Source: an uncultured Actinomycetes bacterium
Lineage (GTDB): Bacteria > Actinomycetota > Acidimicrobiia > Acidimicrobiales > RAAP-2
Length of the DNA: 7,235 bases
NCBI GenBank assembly: GCA_903854175.1
Contig: CAINVQ010000124.1
Coordinates: 1-7,235 of the forward strand
Direction of reading: 5' to 3'
In this document: positions 5,554 through 7,235 of the stretch, piece by piece
How the letters are laid out: every line of letters starts with the position of its first letter
How positions within the stretch are numbered: position 1 is the first letter of the stretch
The notes under the pieces: model-generated
The model's input: only the letters and a program-made list of their open reading frames with translations
What the model was told of the DNA's origin: nothing
Database searches by the model: none
Translations under genes and position numbers: made by a program

Positions 5554-6056
5554 TTATTAAAGTCCTCTGGATTTATCTGATCAAGGAACTCACGAAGCTC
5601 TGCAACGAGTTCTGCTTCGTCTAGTTGTTCTGGAGTCTCTGATCCATCGTCATCAAGATTCATAACTTTGCCTTCAGCGGCCATAAGTTCATCACTAACG
5701 AGAATTGGGGCACTCACTCGCATCGCAATCGCCACTGCGTCAGATGGTCGAGCACTCACGAGAATCTCAACGTCATCTTTTAAGAGACGGAGGTTGGCAA
5801 AGAAGGTGTTGTCCTCGAGGTGAGTGATCTCCACCGCGAAGATTCTCCCTCCGAGTGCAGTAATGGTGTTCGAAAGTAGATCGTGCGACATTGGACGAGG
5901 AGTTTCAACCTTCTGAAGTGCGTACGCAATTGCAGCTGCTTCAGGTGCGCCGATAAAAATAGGAAGGACTCGATCACCGCCGACTTCTTCAAGGAGCAGC
6001 AATGGAGTTGATGAACCAACATCAACTCTCACCGCACGAAGAATTACCTCAACCAT
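5550..6056 (-). CDS. bifunctional nuclease domain protein (DUF151)
   Basis: A 168-residue cytoplasmic protein with one DUF151 domain, the counterpart of M. tuberculosis Rv1829 by position and size. The core contains LLLLEEVGGDRVLPIFIG (19-36), EAAAIAYAL (39-47), RPMSHDLL (54-61), the FFANLRL strand (85-91) and the hallmark ARPSDAVAIAMR (102-113). The C-terminal tail (about 133-168) is strongly acidic and extra to the domain. Some plant and bacterial members have been reported to act as RNase and DNase and to influence stress or envelope traits, but the actinobacterial role is unsettled. The start is ATG at 6056 with no Shine-Dalgarno sequence but TAGGCT six bases before it, so it may be read as a leaderless mRNA from within the 39-base gap after ftsR, as well as by read-through. 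The stop overlaps the next ATG (ATGA). Confidence 0.92.
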   Translation of the reverse strand: MVEVILRAVRVDVGSSTPLLLLEEVGGDRVLPIFIGAPEAAAIAYALQKVETPRPMSHDLLSNTITALGGRIFAVEITHLEDNTFFANLRLLKDDVEILVSARPSDAVAIAMRVSAPILVSDELMAAEGKVMNLDDDGSETPEQLDEAELVAELREFLDQINPEDFNK

Positions 6057-6062
6057 GGTGCC

Positions 6063-6068
6063 AGCCTA
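6063..6068 (-). promoter_or_regulatory. -10 box for leaderless start of the DUF151 gene
   Basis: On the minus strand TAGGCT (6068-6063) is followed by GGCACC and then the ATG at 6056-6054, the same TANNNT plus six-base geometry as at the three other starts lacking a ribosome-binding site. No good -35 is visible at 16-18 bases. Confidence 0.5.
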
Positions 6069-6095
6069 GACGTAGCGAGGATAAGAAAGTTGGCG

Positions 6096-6872
6096 TCAGT
6101 TTCCAAGAAACTGCGACAAAGCACGCTCTAAAAGAACGCTGCGAAGAACACCAATTTCACTGGCGAGCTCGCCAGCCTGCTCCTTGGCGCCGTCGGCACT
6201 CTTTAGAGATGGCTGAGAATTGAGAATGTCCTCAAGGACCCCGACTTCTCGGTCAACAACGCGACGAAGAGACGCGAGAATTCGAACGTCAACGCCACGG
6301 TCAATCAAGTTTGAGAGTGCGTAGCCAATACGAACATCAACGTCAGTAAAGACAGTGTCGTTAGCAACATTGGAAGAAATGATTAGTCCAGCTGTTTGTA
6401 GCTGATTAATTACGTCAACATCAAGTCCGGTTGCGATTGAGAACTCACGAAGGGTGAAGTACTTCGTAGGGCTAGAAGTCAACGCTGGGTGACGAGGGGC
6501 TGGTGTTGCAGGAAGAAGTGAGAGTGGCTGAACGCTTCGTTCAGGAGCGTTCATTGCAACAATGTTGCTCTGCGCGGCGCGTGCAACTTGGCGAAGTGCT
6601 GGCATGCCCGGTGTGTCGTCTAGAAGTCCTTGTTCAATAAGTCTGATGCGAACTACGCGAAGTGGAACGAACTCTTCTTGAGCCAGGCGAATTGCTTCTC
6701 GAAGACACGCCACGTCGCGCTCTGAGTAGAGACGGTAGCCCTTGCGACTACGAGCTGGAAGAACAAGTCCCTTGTCTTCGTAGTAACGAATCTTCGAGAG
6801 CTCAATGTCGGGAAATTGCTGACGCAGTTCCGCGTGAACTTCTCCGATTCTCATTTTTGGGTTCGTGCTCAT
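6096..6872 (-). CDS. ftsR: MerR-family transcriptional regulator, FtsR type
   Basis: A 258-residue regulator matching Rv1828/FtsR in domain layout and neighbourhood. In Corynebacterium glutamicum FtsR activates ftsZ, so a role in cell-division gene control is likely. The N-terminal winged helix-turn-helix has MRIGEVHAELRQQFPDIELS (7-26), KIRYYEDKGLV (27-37), RSRKGYRLYSERDVACLREA (41-60) and a wing/helix to about 83. A Pro/Ala/Ser-rich linker follows (about 108-136). A C-terminal domain with the second helix-turn-helix-like element typical of this subfamily begins at KYFTLREFSIATGLD (137-151). Helices to the end include DRGVDVRIL (191-199) and a likely dimerisation region (about 210-256). No effector-binding cysteines are seen, unlike metal-sensing MerR proteins. 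The start at 6872 lies in an ATGA overlap with the FHA gene, implying coupled translation; the ATG at residue 7 is an alternative. The stop is 39 bases before the DUF151 gene. Confidence 0.9.
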   Translation of the reverse strand: MSTNPKMRIGEVHAELRQQFPDIELSKIRYYEDKGLVLPARSRKGYRLYSERDVACLREAIRLAQEEFVPLRVVRIRLIEQGLLDDTPGMPALRQVARAAQSNIVAMNAPERSVQPLSLLPATPAPRHPALTSSPTKYFTLREFSIATGLDVDVINQLQTAGLIISSNVANDTVFTDVDVRIGYALSNLIDRGVDVRILASLRRVVDREVGVLEDILNSQPSLKSADGAKEQAGELASEIGVLRSVLLERALSQFLGN

Positions 6873-7235
6873 AGGGTTGATTCCCAGAACACTAGTTTGA
6901 ATTTTCCGACCTGAACTTCGTCAGCTGAGTGCAGTGCAGTCTCTTCAACTCGGGCACCATTTACATATGTCCCATTAAGTGAGTTGAGGTCTCGAAGGGT
7001 AATTCGTCCGCTCGCGGTGCGAGTGAAAATGGCGTGATGACGAGACACCGAAACATCGTCGAGCAAAATCTCGCAGTGTTCATCACGGCCAACTGATGTG
7101 AGCTCGTTAGTCAACGTAAATTTTGTTCCAGCGTTCAGTCCCGTTGCCACAACTAACTGGTCACCGTGCTTGCCACTGGGATCAGCATTTGCAGCTGGAT
7201 GCAGTGCTTCTTCTACAGCAACAACGGGAAGGGCA
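6869..7235 (-). CDS. garA: GarA-like FHA-domain protein (5' end beyond the right edge)
   Basis: The open frame runs from the right edge to a TGA at 6871-6869 and gives 121 visible residues. A GTG at 7150 could serve as a start, but the frame stays open upstream. The preceding residues (ending HGDQLVV) align with the GarA stretch that leads into its FHA domain, so the true start is very likely outside the window. FHA signatures, numbered from the edge: GLNAGTKF (32-39), SVGRDEHCEILLDD (47-60) with the phosphothreonine-contact Gly49-Arg50, VSVSRHHA (61-68), LNSLNGTYVNG (83-93) and DEVQVGKFKLVFW (106-118). The last block is nearly identical to my memory of mycobacterial GarA. In mycobacteria GarA is a Ser/Thr-kinase substrate that inhibits 2-oxoglutarate dehydrogenase and glutamate dehydrogenase when unphosphorylated. 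The N-terminal phosphorylation motif would lie outside this window, so the switch itself cannot be checked. Confidence 0.9.
   Translation of the reverse strand, partial: ALPVVAVEEALHPAANADPSGKHGDQLVVATGLNAGTKFTLTNELTSVGRDEHCEILLDDVSVSRHHAIFTRTASGRITLRDLNSLNGTYVNGARVEETALHSADEVQVGKFKLVFWESTL

Noticed and set aside
6869..7150. FHA protein starting at the GTG at 7150
   Set aside because: The frame remains open to the window edge, and upstream residues match the GarA pattern before the FHA domain, so the GTG is most likely an internal valine codon.
1..7235. CRISPR array, tRNA or rRNA gene, insertion sequence, phage or toxin-antitoxin genes
   Set aside because: No spaced direct repeats, cloverleaf-like segment, transposase or integrase motifs, or small paired toxin-antitoxin frames were seen; composition is uniform across genes.

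Overview
The window looks like an ordinary chromosomal housekeeping segment of a member of the Actinomycetota. The strongest pointer is the minus-strand order FHA-domain protein (GarA type), MerR regulator (FtsR type), DUF151 bifunctional-nuclease-domain protein. This is the same order as Rv1827-Rv1828-Rv1829 in Mycobacterium tuberculosis. Base composition is only mildly AT-leaning and uniform, unlike most high-GC actinobacteria, which suggests a streamlined planktonic lineage such as Acidimicrobiia or Nanopelagicales. That placement is inference from memory of protein flavour and is not proven here.

Layout, right to left along the minus strand: a 5'-truncated GarA-like FHA protein (6869-7235), ftsR (6096-6872), a DUF151 protein (5550-6056), a small secreted or membrane-anchored DUF4232-like protein (4963-5553), hemA (3637-4899) and hemL (2335-3606). 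All six run in one direction with gaps of 63 bases or less. Two junctions (garA/ftsR and DUF151/DUF4232-like) are ATGA overlaps. hemA and hemL are the two dedicated C5-pathway enzymes that turn glutamyl-tRNA into 5-aminolevulinate, the first tetrapyrrole precursor. Convergent to hemL, and overlapping it by four bases at the stop codons, is a plus-strand YhdH/AcuI-type acrylyl-CoA reductase (1364-2338). Divergent from that across only 37 bases is a minus-strand alpha/beta hydrolase (559-1326). It is followed by the N-terminal 170 residues of a multi-pass membrane protein, probably a DUF2029/GT87-like polyprenol-phosphate-sugar glycosyltransferase, which runs off the left edge (1-512).

The most informative non-coding signal is a rule for gene starts. 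Each of the four genes whose start lies in an intergenic region without a Shine-Dalgarno sequence (starts at 512, 1326, 1364 and 6056) has a TANNNT hexamer ending exactly six bases before the start codon. This is the arrangement expected of an actinobacterial sigma-70 type -10 box driving a leaderless mRNA. The other four visible starts lack the box: hemA has a strong AGGAGG, hemL a weak AAGG, and ftsR and the DUF4232-like gene start inside ATGA overlaps. In the 1327-1363 gap the two leaderless promoters must overlap, with a small inverted repeat between their -10 boxes.

I found no CRISPR array, tRNA, rRNA, insertion sequence, phage gene or defence system, and no convincing undescribed system. 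The value of the window lies in its start-site architecture, the hemA-hemL adjacency next to the garA/ftsR block, the overlapping gene ends, and a few sequence peculiarities listed as findings. There is no stretch of 300 bases without a gene.
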